This document shows, one piece after another, positions 10,856-19,599 of a stretch of 42,918 nt of DNA. Made by a program: the position numbers and the translations under genes. Origin of the DNA: Nocardia sp. (GTDB lineage: Bacteria; Actinomycetota; Actinomycetes; Mycobacteriales; Mycobacteriaceae); NCBI RefSeq assembly GCF_025465275.1, contig NZ_JAODNK010000053.1, forward strand, positions 1 through 42,918, read 5' to 3'. The notes under the pieces are model-generated. The model had not been told where the DNA came from. It ran no database searches and saw only the letters and a program-made list of their open reading frames with translations. Every line of letters begins with the position of its first letter. Positions within the stretch are counted from its first letter, which is position 1.

Positions 10856-11458
10856 CTACGCGCCGATGCGGCTACGAAGGTCGGGCACGCCATCACCCTC
10901 GAGATCATCGAGGGCGGCAGCGCGTCCCGCCATGGCCACTACGAGCGCTTCGCCGGGACCGCGGACCAGCGGGCCGGTCCCCCGCGACCAGTCGGCATCG
11001 GTGGCTTCCCAGCGCAAACCCTTCAGGAAACGGCCGGGCCGCACAAAGGGGTCCGGGTTGCTGAGCAGTACGACCAGGCGTTCGGCCGGGACCTTGCGTT
11101 CGCGGCCGAGCGGTCGGCGAATGTCCTGCTGGTGGATGAAGGTATCGGCGAGCGCCAGCTTCGGTGAGTAGCGGGCAAACCAGCCGCCGGGCTGAGCCAG
11201 CCGGTCCACCAGTTCCGCGGTGGGCAGCGGCTGGAACCGCGCGACGAGGGCCGCATTGAGCCGATCGACAGAGGGGTTCCGCAGGGCCGTCAGCAGATAA
11301 TTGGGCAGGGAAACGGTATCGGTCTGCAAGTGGCAGACGACGTCGCGCACCCGCCACCCGGCGCACAGCGACGCCGCCTCCCATTCCTCGGCGGTCAGCG
11401 AACGGAGCAGTTCGACCAGCTCCCCGCGCTCTTCTGTGAGCATCTGGCGCACGTTCAT
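10856..11458 (-). CDS. Maleylpyruvate isomerase / DinB-fold mycothiol-dependent-type protein
   Basis: A 200-residue protein of the TIGR03083-like family: N-terminal MNVRQMLTEERGELVELLRSLTAEEWEAAS, then LCAGWRVRDVVCHL and DTFIHQQDIRRPLG, whose His residues are the usual metal ligands of the DinB-type four-helix bundle. The family includes mycothiol-dependent maleylpyruvate isomerase and thiol-S-transferases for detoxification, but most members have no known substrate. A mycothiol role is family inference, consistent with an actinobacterial host. It is convergent with the XRE-type gene and separated from the kinase gene by a strong hairpin. Confidence 0.75.
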   Translation of the reverse strand: MNVRQMLTEERGELVELLRSLTAEEWEAASLCAGWRVRDVVCHLQTDTVSLPNYLLTALRNPSVDRLNAALVARFQPLPTAELVDRLAQPGGWFARYSPKLALADTFIHQQDIRRPLGRERKVPAERLVVLLSNPDPFVRPGRFLKGLRWEATDADWSRGTGPLVRGPGEALVVAMAGRAAALDDLEGDGVPDLRSRIGA

Positions 11459-11509
11459 ATCGGAAGGCTAACCACCACAGGGGTTTAACAACAGCCCCAG
11501 ATAACGACG

Positions 11510-11541
11510 TTGCACCGCACCGGATTTCCGGTGCGGCGCAA
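11510..11541 (-). terminator. Strong hairpin downstream of the Ser/Thr kinase
   Basis: A 14-bp stem (11510-11523 with 11528-11541, one mismatch) and a 4-nt ATTT loop, starting about 20 nt after the kinase stop. There is no U-tract, as is common for actinobacterial terminators. Confidence 0.65.
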
Positions 11542-11561
11542 TGCGTCGGGTACAGCGCAGG

Positions 11562-13151
11562 CTATCGGGTATCGCTGTCGATCTTCAAAGTGCCACCGCC
11601 GATGTCGATTACGCGCAGCGTCAGCGATTTGGTCTGGCCACCGGAGGTCAGGTTGGCCAGTGCGATGTCCACCGAACCATCGGCATTCGCACTGTCATTG
11701 CCCCGTGCTCCCGTAATGCTGGCGTATCGGGTGACGCGATTGTCCGTCCAGTAGGACTGAAACGACGACTGGCTGCCGTAGACCTGCTGGGCCGCCGGAG
11801 TCAGCTTGCTCCACGCATCGGCGAAGCTCATATTGACGAGCGAGTCATAGAACTTGTCTACCGTATCGGCGCCACCGCCCACGGTCGCCTGGCCGACGCT
11901 CTTGGTTTGCCCGAGAGTTCCTGCCGCTGCGCCCGTGGTCGTGGAAGTGGACACCTTCGATGCGCTGGTACTGCCCGAAGCCGTCCCCGGGCCATCCGAA
12001 TTCGACGAACTCATAATGCCGAACACCACGGCCGCGACCACAACGACAGCCGCGACGACACCGGCCCACACCAGTTTGCCGCGACCCCGGGATTCGAGCT
12101 GGGGAGCGGGGTTGGAACGCGTGGGCGGACCCGCCGACACCGGATGCCGGGGCGGCGGAGTCTCGAGCAATTGCGCCTGGGCCATGGCCCCGGTCGGGAT
12201 ATCGGCATTGGCGGCCGAGCGGCGATCCATCTGCCGGGTGTTCCCGCGCTGCTGGGCGGTGCGGGGTGCACCGATCGGCTTCGACGGTGGCGGCGTGTTC
12301 CCATTCTGACGGCGGGCGGCCATGACGCGGGTGGCCTCGGCTTCGGGTCCGAGCTCCGCGAAGTCCGCCATGATGTCGCGGACCTCGGTCATGCTCGGCC
12401 GGTCCTCCGGCTCGAAGCTGAGCAGCGCCAGCAGCAGATCACTGAGCGGGCCGGCATTGCGCGGCTCGCTGATCTGGCCATTGGCCGCCGCGTACAGCAG
12501 TGCGAGCGGATTCGGGTTGGTGCCGTAGGGCGGTTCGCCCTCGAGCGCATGGAAGAGCGTGGCGCCCAGGGCGAAGACATCGGCGGCCGGGCTCGGCTCG
12601 GCGCCCCGCGCGACCTCGGGTGCGAGGTAGGCGGCGGTGCCGGAGATGAGTCCGGTGGCAGTGAGCGTGACGTCGCCCTTGGCCTTGGAGATGCCGAAGT
12701 CGGTGATCTTCACCGCCCCGTTGTCGCCGAGCAGGATATTGCCCGGCTTCACATCGCGATGCACGATGCCGACCCGGTGCGCGGCAATGAGCGCCGACGC
12801 GACCTGCTCACCGATGCGCGCTACCTGAGGCAGCGGCAGGGTGCCCTGTGAGGACAGCACCACCGCCAGACTCTGGGACGGCAGATACTCCATGACGAGG
12901 CATGGATCGCCCTCGTGCTCGGTAATGTCGAACACCACAATGGCATTCGGATGCTGAAAGCGTGCGGCATTGCGGGCCTCTCGGGCCGCGCGCTGACGCA
13001 CGATGTCTTTGTCCGCCTCGGACAGACTGGGCTGGGTGATGATCTGCTTGACCGCCACCGAGCGTTCCAGCCGTTGGTCGACGGCTCGCCAGACGACGCC
13101 TGTGCCGCCGCTACCAATCCGTTCGACCAGGCGGTAATGCCCTGCGATCAC
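11562..13151 (-). CDS. Transmembrane Ser/Thr protein kinase (PknB type)
   Basis: A 529-residue receptor kinase. The kinase domain spans about 1-265 with glycine loop RIGSGGTGVV, Lys35 (VAVKQI), catalytic HRDVKPGN (Asp133), DFG at 151-153 and activation-segment end GTAAYLAPE, so it looks active. A proline/Ala-rich juxtamembrane linker of about 90 residues precedes one TM (about 360-380, after RGRGKL). The extracellular part (about 381-529) has a Ser/Thr/Gly linker and a small NTF2-like domain (VDKFYDSLVNMSFADAWSKLTPAAQQVYG and later strands), not PASTA repeats. It probably senses something outside the cell. An 11-bp phased repeat array lies in its upstream region. Confidence 0.92.
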   Translation of the reverse strand: MIAGHYRLVERIGSGGTGVVWRAVDQRLERSVAVKQIITQPSLSEADKDIVRQRAAREARNAARFQHPNAIVVFDITEHEGDPCLVMEYLPSQSLAVVLSSQGTLPLPQVARIGEQVASALIAAHRVGIVHRDVKPGNILLGDNGAVKITDFGISKAKGDVTLTATGLISGTAAYLAPEVARGAEPSPAADVFALGATLFHALEGEPPYGTNPNPLALLYAAANGQISEPRNAGPLSDLLLALLSFEPEDRPSMTEVRDIMADFAELGPEAEATRVMAARRQNGNTPPPSKPIGAPRTAQQRGNTRQMDRRSAANADIPTGAMAQAQLLETPPPRHPVSAGPPTRSNPAPQLESRGRGKLVWAGVVAAVVVVAAVVFGIMSSSNSDGPGTASGSTSASKVSTSTTTGAAAGTLGQTKSVGQATVGGGADTVDKFYDSLVNMSFADAWSKLTPAAQQVYGSQSSFQSYWTDNRVTRYASITGARGNDSANADGSVDIALANLTSGGQTKSLTLRVIDIGGGTLKIDSDTR

Positions 13152-13268
13152 TTGGCCGGTTTCGATGGCACTACTCCGAAATTCTCCGCGATGGTGACTG
13201 TGACGACGCGGTTGCCCGCGTGTTTCCCCGCATGAGTGTAGCGGGCCGCAGGCAGCACGCCGACGTCA

Positions 13269-13330
13269 GCGTGAGATATGAGCGAGATCTCGGTGAGATC
13301 TGGACCGCACTCAGGTGACGGCTGTGTGAC
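13269..13330. promoter_or_regulatory. 11-bp phased direct-repeat array upstream of the kinase gene
   Basis: G(T/C)GA(G/C) motifs start at 13271, 13282, 13293, 13315 and 13326, filling five of six successive 11-bp registers. The first three lie in contiguous 11-bp units (13269-13279, 13280-13290, 13291-13301) sharing GAGATNT. The last two are GTGAC direct repeats. Such helical phasing is typical of OmpR-family response-regulator sites; the cognate factor is not known. Confidence 0.5.
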
Positions 13331-13421
13331 AGGACACGTGAATATGCAGCTCAGAGTACTTCCATGACATGACAGCGAATTCTGTGCCACAGTGCCCGAT
13401 CCCACCGCGTGGGAACAGATT

Positions 13422-14339
13422 TCAGCCGTTCCGTGTCGCCCCCACCTGATTTCGGGTCGCTTCGGGCGGATTTTTCGTCGCCGCCGGCCATTCGGCGCGA
13501 GTGAGCAGCGCCGCATCGGCATCGTCGAGTTCGATATCGAACACCTCGGCCAACACCTTGGGAAGCTCGGCGGCCTCGAGCTCACGAACCTCACCGGTGC
13601 CGTCCGGATAGGTCGTCGTCCACGTGGTGCCGTCGATCTGGTGATGTACCTCGGGCTGGAACCGCTGGATGAACGGGCGCGTGGTGAACGGCGATCGAGG
13701 CGAAGTGGAGACGAAGTGATTACCCACCGCGTAGTCGGCCCGATATTGCGGATTCGGACTGAACGTGTGCCGATCGATCCAGCCGTCGTGACCGAACTGA
13801 TGCAGCGTCCACAGCTGCCCGCCGAGCGCGTCGGCACCCAGCTCGAGACGGTAACGCCAAGCGCCGAGCGAGATTTCACCACGATCGGGGGTGAGCTCGA
13901 CAGGTTCGAGCGGCCCCGCACCGAAGCCCACATCGCAGAGCCAGGCCCGGTCGTCATCGGCCGGAGTGACACGCAGCAGCGCATGAGTGGCCGGGCGCAA
14001 TCCCGCCGCACCCATCGTGACTCGCCCTGATATACCAGTGAATTCGAATCCGATCCGCTCCAGCGCGGCAGCGAAAAGCAGCACGTTCTCGTAGCAGTAC
14101 CCACCGCGGCGACGCCGGATCAGCTTGTCCTGCAAGGTCTCCAGATCGAGCGGTATACCGCGACCGAGAATGATCTCCAGATTCTCGAACGGAATGGTCG
14201 TGGTGTGCGCCCGCACCAGCCCGCGCAGTGTCGCCAGCGTGGGCGTGCGCTCACCCGTGTATCCGATGCGCTCCAGGTACGCGTCCAGATCCAGCTCGTC
14301 GCCGCCCCATCGATAGGACGGGTCCACGGGTGCCGTCAT
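13422..14339 (-). CDS. nat: Arylamine N-acetyltransferase
   Basis: A 305-residue NAT that transfers acetyl (or propionyl) from CoA to arylamines and hydrazines. The cysteine-protease-like triad is visible as Cys82 in RRGGYCYEN, His119 in RPATHALL and Asp136 in WLCDVGFG; the N-terminal motif IPFENLEIILGRGIPLD is also typical. Mycobacterial NATs acetylate isoniazid and are linked to cholesterol catabolism and cell-wall lipids; whether that applies here is unknown. AGGAGG about 6 nt upstream fixes ATG 14337-14339, although the frame is open further upstream. The C-terminal 20 residues are charged and low in complexity (AATKNPPEATRNQVGATRNG). Confidence 0.93.
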   Translation of the reverse strand: MTAPVDPSYRWGGDELDLDAYLERIGYTGERTPTLATLRGLVRAHTTTIPFENLEIILGRGIPLDLETLQDKLIRRRRGGYCYENVLLFAAALERIGFEFTGISGRVTMGAAGLRPATHALLRVTPADDDRAWLCDVGFGAGPLEPVELTPDRGEISLGAWRYRLELGADALGGQLWTLHQFGHDGWIDRHTFSPNPQYRADYAVGNHFVSTSPRSPFTTRPFIQRFQPEVHHQIDGTTWTTTYPDGTGEVRELEAAELPKVLAEVFDIELDDADAALLTRAEWPAATKNPPEATRNQVGATRNG

Positions 14340-14427
14340 CACTGCCTCCTGTCGGTCTCCTTCGTCTCGACCAACCGCGGTCGGCACGAACCTGTTCCCG
14401 GCGGTCTCAACTCTCCGCGCCGCCGGC

Positions 14428-14446
14428 GTCGCGAGACCCTCGCGAC
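14428..14446. promoter_or_regulatory. Perfect inverted repeat in nat / permease intergenic region
   Basis: GTCGCGAG-ACC-CTCGCGAC: 8-bp arms and a 3-nt centre, 89 bp upstream of nat and 165 bp upstream of the permease gene. It could be an operator. No local regulator is an obvious match. Confidence 0.4.
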
Positions 14447-14575
14447 AGGTCGGGAACGCGGGCTCGAAGCCCAGCTCAGCCACGACCTTCGCATTCGACG
14501 GACGGATGGGCAGATCAGCATCCGAGAGCGGGTGAGCTGACGCACCACGGCGTCTGGGACGGAGTAGCGGAATCG

Positions 14576-14604
14576 TAGACAGGGTTGTCTGCGGAACCTA
14601 ACCT
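14576..14604 (+). promoter_or_regulatory. Predicted promoter of the FtsX-like permease (leaderless)
   Basis: TAGACA (14576-14581, 5 of 6 match to TTGACA), a 17-bp spacer and TAACCT (14599-14604), then 6 nt to the ATG at 14611. A small inverted repeat AGACA-N4-TGTCT (14577-14590) overlaps the -35 and might bind a repressor. Confidence 0.55.
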
Positions 14605-14610
14605 TGGTTC

Positions 14611-17100
14611 ATGATCGCGCTGCTGGATCGGTTGCGGCTGCTCACAATTCGAGAGTTCGCCACACATTGGGGCCGCACCGTGGCATCGGTGTTCGTAATG
14701 GCGGTGTCGGCCGCATTCCTGGTGGCGGTGATCGGCATTTCCGGATCGCTCACCGGGTCGGTCGCGCAGCTCGCCGCCGGACTGGCGGGTAATGCGGCCT
14801 TGGAAATCTCGGGCGTCAGCGATGCCGGGTTCCCGCAAGCCGTGCGAAACGATGTGGCCGCCGTACCCGGAGTGGCCGCGGCTGTTCCGATGCTGCGCGC
14901 GAGTGTCGGACCGCAGGACAATCAGCTGCTGGTGCTCGGAGTCGATGCCTCGAGCGCGGCGCTGGACAGCACTCTGAAGGACGCGGTCCAGGGCGACCAG
15001 CTCGGATCGCTGCTGAGTGTGCCGAACGGGGTACTGGCCGGTCCGTCCGCCGGGTACACAAAAGGCGATGTGGTGCACCTGGGTTCGGGGCAGGTCACCA
15101 TTGCCTCGGTGCTCTCCGATGCGCAGCAGCAGCGATTGAACGGCGGCCACTACCTCATTGCCCCACTGCCGCTGGCTCAGCGAATCACCGGGCGCACCGG
15201 CGAATTGGATTCGGTGCTGATCGTCGCCGCACCCGGTATCGATGCGGCACAGCTGAATTCCGCGGTGACCGCGGCGGTGGCGGGACGGGCACTGGTCGGA
15301 CCGCCGAGCCTGCGGGCGGCGCAGACCGGCAATGGCATTGTGATGCTGGAGTTCATTGCCGCCATGGGCGCGGGCATCGCCCTGGTGGTTTCGGCGTTCT
15401 TCATCTACAACACCATGAGCATGGCCCTGGCGGGGCGGCGGCCGGTCATCTCCATGCTGCGCGCCATCGGCGGGCGCAAGGGGACGATTGTGCGAGATGT
15501 ACTGGTGGAGGCCGCGGCACTGGGTCTGCTCGGCGGTCTCCTCGGTTCCGGGCTGGGCGTGCTGGTCGGGCGCTATGCGATCGGGCTGTTGCCGGGTGCG
15601 TTCACACAGATGATGGAGGCGCGGCTGGAGTATCTGCTGCCCTGGTACGCGGTGCCGGCGGCGATCGCAGCGGCCGTCCTGACCAATGTGGCTGCCACCG
15701 CGGTGGCAGCACGGCAGATCTACCGGGTGTCACCGGTGGAGGCGCTCGCACCGGTCGGAGCCTCGCCCGCGGATGTGGTGTCGCGGCGACTGCGGATCTT
15801 CGCGGGCGTCGCGGCCGCCGTACTGGCGGTGGCCACGATGATCGTCATGCGCGCGCACCTCGGGCTCTTCGCCTCGGTCGCACTGGGTTTGGCGTTCGGC
15901 ACCGAGATCGCACTGGCCTTCGCGCTGGCCGGGCCGATCGTCACTGTCGCCGGTGCGGCTGCCAGGCGACTGGGTTCGGCGGGTGTCCTGGCCGGAGTGA
16001 ATATCGACCGCGCACCACGACGCGTGTGGGCGACGCTCATGACGGTGGCGATTGCCGTCGGCATGACCATCACCATTACCGGCGCGAATACGGATGTGGT
16101 GCGGTCGGCCCGCGATACCTTCGCCTCGCTCGCCGACAATGACGTCTGGGTGAGCGTCACTCCCGAGGATGCGGTGCCGACACCGCTCCTGCCCGCGGAC
16201 ATGGCCCAGCGGGTCGCGGCGGTGCCCGGAGTGGCGCGAGTTACCGAGGGACAGTTGGCATTCGCATCCTTCGCCGGGACCAAAGCCCTGCTCTACGGCG
16301 TCGACCAGGGCAGCAATTACGCCATGTACCGATCGCTGGATGACGATACCCAGCGGCGACTGCTGGCGGGAGAGGGTGTCGCGCTCTCGCGGGATCTGGC
16401 TCGCTCACTGCACGTTTCGGTTGGCGACGAGTTGACGGTGCAGACCCCGAGCGGCGAGAAGCGCACGCGGGTACTGGCTTCGGTGTCGTACTTCTCCGCG
16501 CTGTCCGGCACCGCGTCCATCAGCCTGACCCTCATGCGCGACTGGTTCGAGCGGCCGGGCGCCAGCACCCTGCAGATCGACGGGGTACCCGGCACCGATC
16601 GCAACCAATTGGCCACGGCGATCAGGGAAGTCACGCCACCTGATATGCACGTCTACACCGGACCGGCCGCACTCGACGGCATCAGCAAGGCCATGCAGCA
16701 GGGGCTGGTGCTGTCCCGCATCATGTTGGTCATCGTTGCCGTCATCGCCGCCATGGCGCTGCTCAATACCCTGACTCTCGCGCTCCTGGAACGCCGTCGG
16801 GAGCTGGGCATCTTGCGCGCGGTGGGTTCCAGCCGCCGTTTCGCCCTGCGCATGGTGCTGGCGGAGGCGGCGGGTATCGGCATCGCCGGCGCGGCACTGG
16901 GCGTGCTCTTCGGACTCTCCGATCAATTCCTCTACTCGCGGCTGGCCGCCGATATGATGGGCATCGACGTCACCTTCCGGCCCGGGCCGCTGCTGGCCGT
17001 ATTCACCGTCGCCGCACTGGCTTTGAGCCTGCTGGGCTCCATACCCCCGGCCTTGCGCGCCGCGCGCCTGAACATTGTCGACGCGGTCAGCGCCGACTAG
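14611..17100 (+). CDS. FtsX/MacB-type ABC transporter permease, orphan
   Basis: An 829-residue permease with duplicated FtsX-type domains. An N-terminal TM (about 24-46) is followed by a large extracytoplasmic domain, then a TM block at about 245-440 (IALVVSAFFIYNTMSMALAGRRPVISMLRAIGG is the typical coupling-helix segment), another N-terminal-type half starting RRVWATLMTVAIAVGMTITITG, a second extracytoplasmic domain, and a C-terminal TM block (ALLNTLTLALLERRRELGILRAVGSSRR). Such proteins move lipids, lipoproteins or peptides, or act as mechanotransducers, driven by a separate ATPase. No ATPase gene lies in the neighbourhood: the flanking genes are on the opposite strand. The partner is presumably encoded elsewhere. 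Confidence 0.88.
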   Translation: MIALLDRLRLLTIREFATHWGRTVASVFVMAVSAAFLVAVIGISGSLTGSVAQLAAGLAGNAALEISGVSDAGFPQAVRNDVAAVPGVAAAVPMLRASVGPQDNQLLVLGVDASSAALDSTLKDAVQGDQLGSLLSVPNGVLAGPSAGYTKGDVVHLGSGQVTIASVLSDAQQQRLNGGHYLIAPLPLAQRITGRTGELDSVLIVAAPGIDAAQLNSAVTAAVAGRALVGPPSLRAAQTGNGIVMLEFIAAMGAGIALVVSAFFIYNTMSMALAGRRPVISMLRAIGGRKGTIVRDVLVEAAALGLLGGLLGSGLGVLVGRYAIGLLPGAFTQMMEARLEYLLPWYAVPAAIAAAVLTNVAATAVAARQIYRVSPVEALAPVGASPADVVSRRLRIFAGVAAAVLAVATMIVMRAHLGLFASVALGLAFGTEIALAFALAGPIVTVAGAAARRLGSAGVLAGVNIDRAPRRVWATLMTVAIAVGMTITITGANTDVVRSARDTFASLADNDVWVSVTPEDAVPTPLLPADMAQRVAAVPGVARVTEGQLAFASFAGTKALLYGVDQGSNYAMYRSLDDDTQRRLLAGEGVALSRDLARSLHVSVGDELTVQTPSGEKRTRVLASVSYFSALSGTASISLTLMRDWFERPGASTLQIDGVPGTDRNQLATAIREVTPPDMHVYTGPAALDGISKAMQQGLVLSRIMLVIVAVIAAMALLNTLTLALLERRRELGILRAVGSSRRFALRMVLAEAAGIGIAGAALGVLFGLSDQFLYSRLAADMMGIDVTFRPGPLLAVFTVAALALSLLGSIPPALRAARLNIVDAVSAD

Positions 17101-17109
17101 ATCTCCGAT

Positions 17110-18096
17110 TCAGGAGGCGCACTTGGTGTTCGGCGGAGCAGGCGGTGCGGTATCGATGCCGTGCGCGATATCGATCAGGTAGTCGCTCGCCCCTTCGGGC
17201 TCGGTATCGAGCAGCAGTCGCTCGACCGCACAACCTGATTCGAAGAACACCGGGCCGAGGCCGTGCTCACCGGGCACTACCGCGCCGCTGAGATCGCGGC
17301 CACTGGCAATGGTGTACATGGTGACCGGCTTCCCGGTCGCCGTCAGGGCGGCGCGCATCTCCACGCTCGAGCTGTACGGGACCAGCGGATCCGCGGTGCC
17401 GTGCAGCAGAATGGCGCGGCGCACCGCGATTCGCCCCGCCAGCAGCGAGGGTGAACGCGCCGCGTACGCGGCCGCACACAGCACCGGCGTACAGCCGCCG
17501 GCATCACGTTCGATCTGCGGTCGCAGGTCCGGCCCCGCCCGGTCGGCCTCCAGCCAGGATACGAAATCGCTTGCCTGACCGAAGGTGTCGACCCAGTAGT
17601 CGTAGGTGCCGGGCGGCGCATAGGCGGCGGCGAGACCGCTGGTCAATCCGCCCTGGCTCCAGCCCCACAGCACGGTGCGCCCGATACCGGGATGCTCGCC
17701 GCGATACCACTGGGTGGCGGCCACGGTGTCCTGCCAGCCGGCCCACACATTCCATTCGCCGGTCCGCCACTGGCTGACGGCGGAACGCTGATCCATCGTC
17801 AGCAGCGGCGCCATGGTCTGCCGCGCGATGGAACTCATGTAGTCGGCGAAATCGGCAGCGCTACCGGCATGTCCGTGCACGGCGACGATCAGATCGCGCG
17901 GGTCGGTATCGCCCGGCGCATCCCGATACGGCTCGTACACCCGCCCGGTGGCCTGTTCGCCGTCGACCGTCAGCGTCACATCGTGTACCGCCACCCGTAC
18001 GTTGTCCGCCGTTTCGGCAGAAACCGCGGGCGCCGCAACGATCATGGCCGCGAGTACACCGAGGACTGCGCCGTAGCTCCGATACCGACCTCGCAT
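17110..18096 (-). CDS. Secreted alpha/beta hydrolase
   Basis: A 328-residue protein with a cleavable Sec signal peptide (hydrophobic 9-25, cleavage near AVSA-ET at about 27-28). The hydrolase core shows LIVAVHGHAGS (oxyanion region), nucleophile Ser147 in WGWSQGG, and ILLHGTADPLVPY with the candidate catalytic Asp. A His near SGAVVPGEHGLGP may complete the triad. Four Cys residues in the mature part could form disulfides, fitting an exported enzyme. The resemblance is to actinobacterial secretory lipases/esterases; the substrate is unknown. It is convergent with the permease gene (stops 10 bp apart) and divergent from the winged-helix gene. Confidence 0.8.
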   Translation of the reverse strand: MRGRYRSYGAVLGVLAAMIVAAPAVSAETADNVRVAVHDVTLTVDGEQATGRVYEPYRDAPGDTDPRDLIVAVHGHAGSAADFADYMSSIARQTMAPLLTMDQRSAVSQWRTGEWNVWAGWQDTVAATQWYRGEHPGIGRTVLWGWSQGGLTSGLAAAYAPPGTYDYWVDTFGQASDFVSWLEADRAGPDLRPQIERDAGGCTPVLCAAAYAARSPSLLAGRIAVRRAILLHGTADPLVPYSSSVEMRAALTATGKPVTMYTIASGRDLSGAVVPGEHGLGPVFFESGCAVERLLLDTEPEGASDYLIDIAHGIDTAPPAPPNTKCAS

Positions 18097-18161
18097 CGCC
18101 GAATCATGACACGCCGACGACGCTGTTCCGGGTACCCGCGACGGGTGTCCGGCGGATCAGT

Positions 18162-18178
18162 CGACAGCTGTGCTGTCG
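18162..18178. promoter_or_regulatory. Perfect inverted repeat in a divergent promoter region
   Basis: CGACAGC-TGT-GCTGTCG: 7-bp arms, 3-nt centre. It lies 66 bp upstream of the secreted hydrolase start and 86 bp upstream of the winged-helix gene. Candidate operator. Confidence 0.4.
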
Positions 18179-18251
18179 CCGAGCTTCCAGCTCCGGTCGA
18201 AGTACCCGGACACACGCCCCCGAACAGGCGGCCGGTGTCGTACCCAGCGGC

Positions 18252-18257
18252 TAGGAT
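18252..18257 (+). promoter_or_regulatory. Predicted -10 of the winged-helix gene (leaderless)
   Basis: TAGGAT with 6 nt to the ATG at 18264. The spacing is consistent with a leaderless transcript. Confidence 0.4.
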
Positions 18258-18263
18258 TCGCCC

Positions 18264-19442
18264 ATGCGTTCGATGGATGCGGCCGAGCGGCGCGCTCGGC
18301 TGGGAGTACGGCATCGGCTGGCGGCCGCGGCGCGGACCGACGATGTGAACGAGGTGGTGCGGTCGCTGGTGGTGCTGCACGCCACCGATCCGGCGACGGT
18401 CTTCCTCTCGATCGGCGCGCGCGGGCGGGTCGGTGAGCCGGGGTATGTGGAGAAGGCGCTGTACGAGGATCGGACGCTGCTGCGCATGCTGGCCATGCGG
18501 CGCACCATGTTCGTCGCGCCCATCGAATTGGTGCCCGCACTACAGGCGTCCTGCGCGGACGCGCTGGCGCACAAGCAGCGCAAGCAGTACGCGAAGTACA
18601 TCGAGCAGGCCGGCGCGGTCGACGGGGATGTCTCCGCCTGGCTCAGCGAGGTGGAGGCGGAAACGCACAACACGCTGCTGGCGCGGGGCAGCGCCACCGG
18701 CGCACAGCTCGGCAAGGAGGTGCCGCGGCTGCGCACCCAGGTGAATACCGCGCCCGGCAAGCCGTATGCCAAGCCGACCAGCATCACCAGCTGGGTGCTG
18801 CTGCTGCTCGGTGCGGAGGGCCGAATCGTGCGCGGCCGGCCCAATGGCAGTTGGAGCAGTAGTCAATACACCTGGGCGCCCATCGAATCCTGGCTGCCGG
18901 AAGGGATTCCGACCCTCTCGGCCGAAGCGGCGCGCGTGGAGCTGGTGCGAAAGTGGTTGCGGTCCTTCGGACCAGCACCCGTGAGCGATATCAAGTGGTG
19001 GACGGGGTGGACGCTGGGCGAGGTCCGCAAGACCCTCGCGCAGCTCGACACCGCCGAGGTGGATCTGGACGGTGTGACCGGTCTGGTGCTCGCCGACGAT
19101 CTGGACCCGACACCGGCGCCCGAGCCGTGGGTCGCGCTGCTCCCGGCACTCGACCCGACGCCGATGGGCTGGCAGTCCCGCGAGTGGTACCTCGGCCCGC
19201 ACTCCCCCATCCTGTTCGACACCAATGGCAATGTCGGCCCTACCGTGTGGTGGGACGGACGCATTGTCGGCGGCTGGGCGCAGCGGCCCGACGGTGAAAT
19301 CGTCTGGCGCCTACTCGAAGACGTCGGTTCCGATGCCCAGGCGCTGATCGAGGCCGAGGCCGCGCGCCTCACCACCTGGTACGGCGATGTGCGGCCCATC
19401 CCCCGCTTCCGCACGCCGCTCGAACGCGAGCTCACGTCCTGA
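18264..19442 (+). CDS. Winged-helix DNA-binding domain protein (HTH_42/AlkZ-like family)
   Basis: A 392-residue protein of the family annotated as winged helix DNA-binding domain-containing: RRARLGVRHRLA at the N-terminus, VVLHATDPATVFLSIGAR, a helical region with LLRMLAMRRTMFVAP, and the wing-rich C-terminal half with GPAPVSDIKWWTGWTLGEV, WVALLPALDPTPMGWQSREW and VGPTVWWDGRIVGGW. The family includes DNA glycosylases such as AlkZ and YcaQ that unhook interstrand crosslinks, so a DNA-repair role is possible but unproven. The catalytic QxQ/QxD motif of AlkZ-type enzymes is not evident to me. It appears monocistronic with its own leaderless promoter. Confidence 0.75.
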   Translation: MRSMDAAERRARLGVRHRLAAAARTDDVNEVVRSLVVLHATDPATVFLSIGARGRVGEPGYVEKALYEDRTLLRMLAMRRTMFVAPIELVPALQASCADALAHKQRKQYAKYIEQAGAVDGDVSAWLSEVEAETHNTLLARGSATGAQLGKEVPRLRTQVNTAPGKPYAKPTSITSWVLLLLGAEGRIVRGRPNGSWSSSQYTWAPIESWLPEGIPTLSAEAARVELVRKWLRSFGPAPVSDIKWWTGWTLGEVRKTLAQLDTAEVDLDGVTGLVLADDLDPTPAPEPWVALLPALDPTPMGWQSREWYLGPHSPILFDTNGNVGPTVWWDGRIVGGWAQRPDGEIVWRLLEDVGSDAQALIEAEAARLTTWYGDVRPIPRFRTPLERELTS

Positions 19443-19599
19443 CGGATGCCGGGGTGCTGCCGGTCGCGGTGCTGCCGGGTCGCCGGAAACTTCCCGGTCG
19501 CTACCTGTCGATCGACTGTTAAGGTCGGATCGATACATCAGCACAATCCGGGCACCGACGCGGGGTTTGCGAGTCCGGTAGATCATTTCGGAGTGTGTC

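Noticed and set aside
14340..14483. Longer N-terminus for the arylamine N-acetyltransferase
   Set aside because: The extra 48 residues lack similarity and the AGGAGG site fixes the start at 14339.
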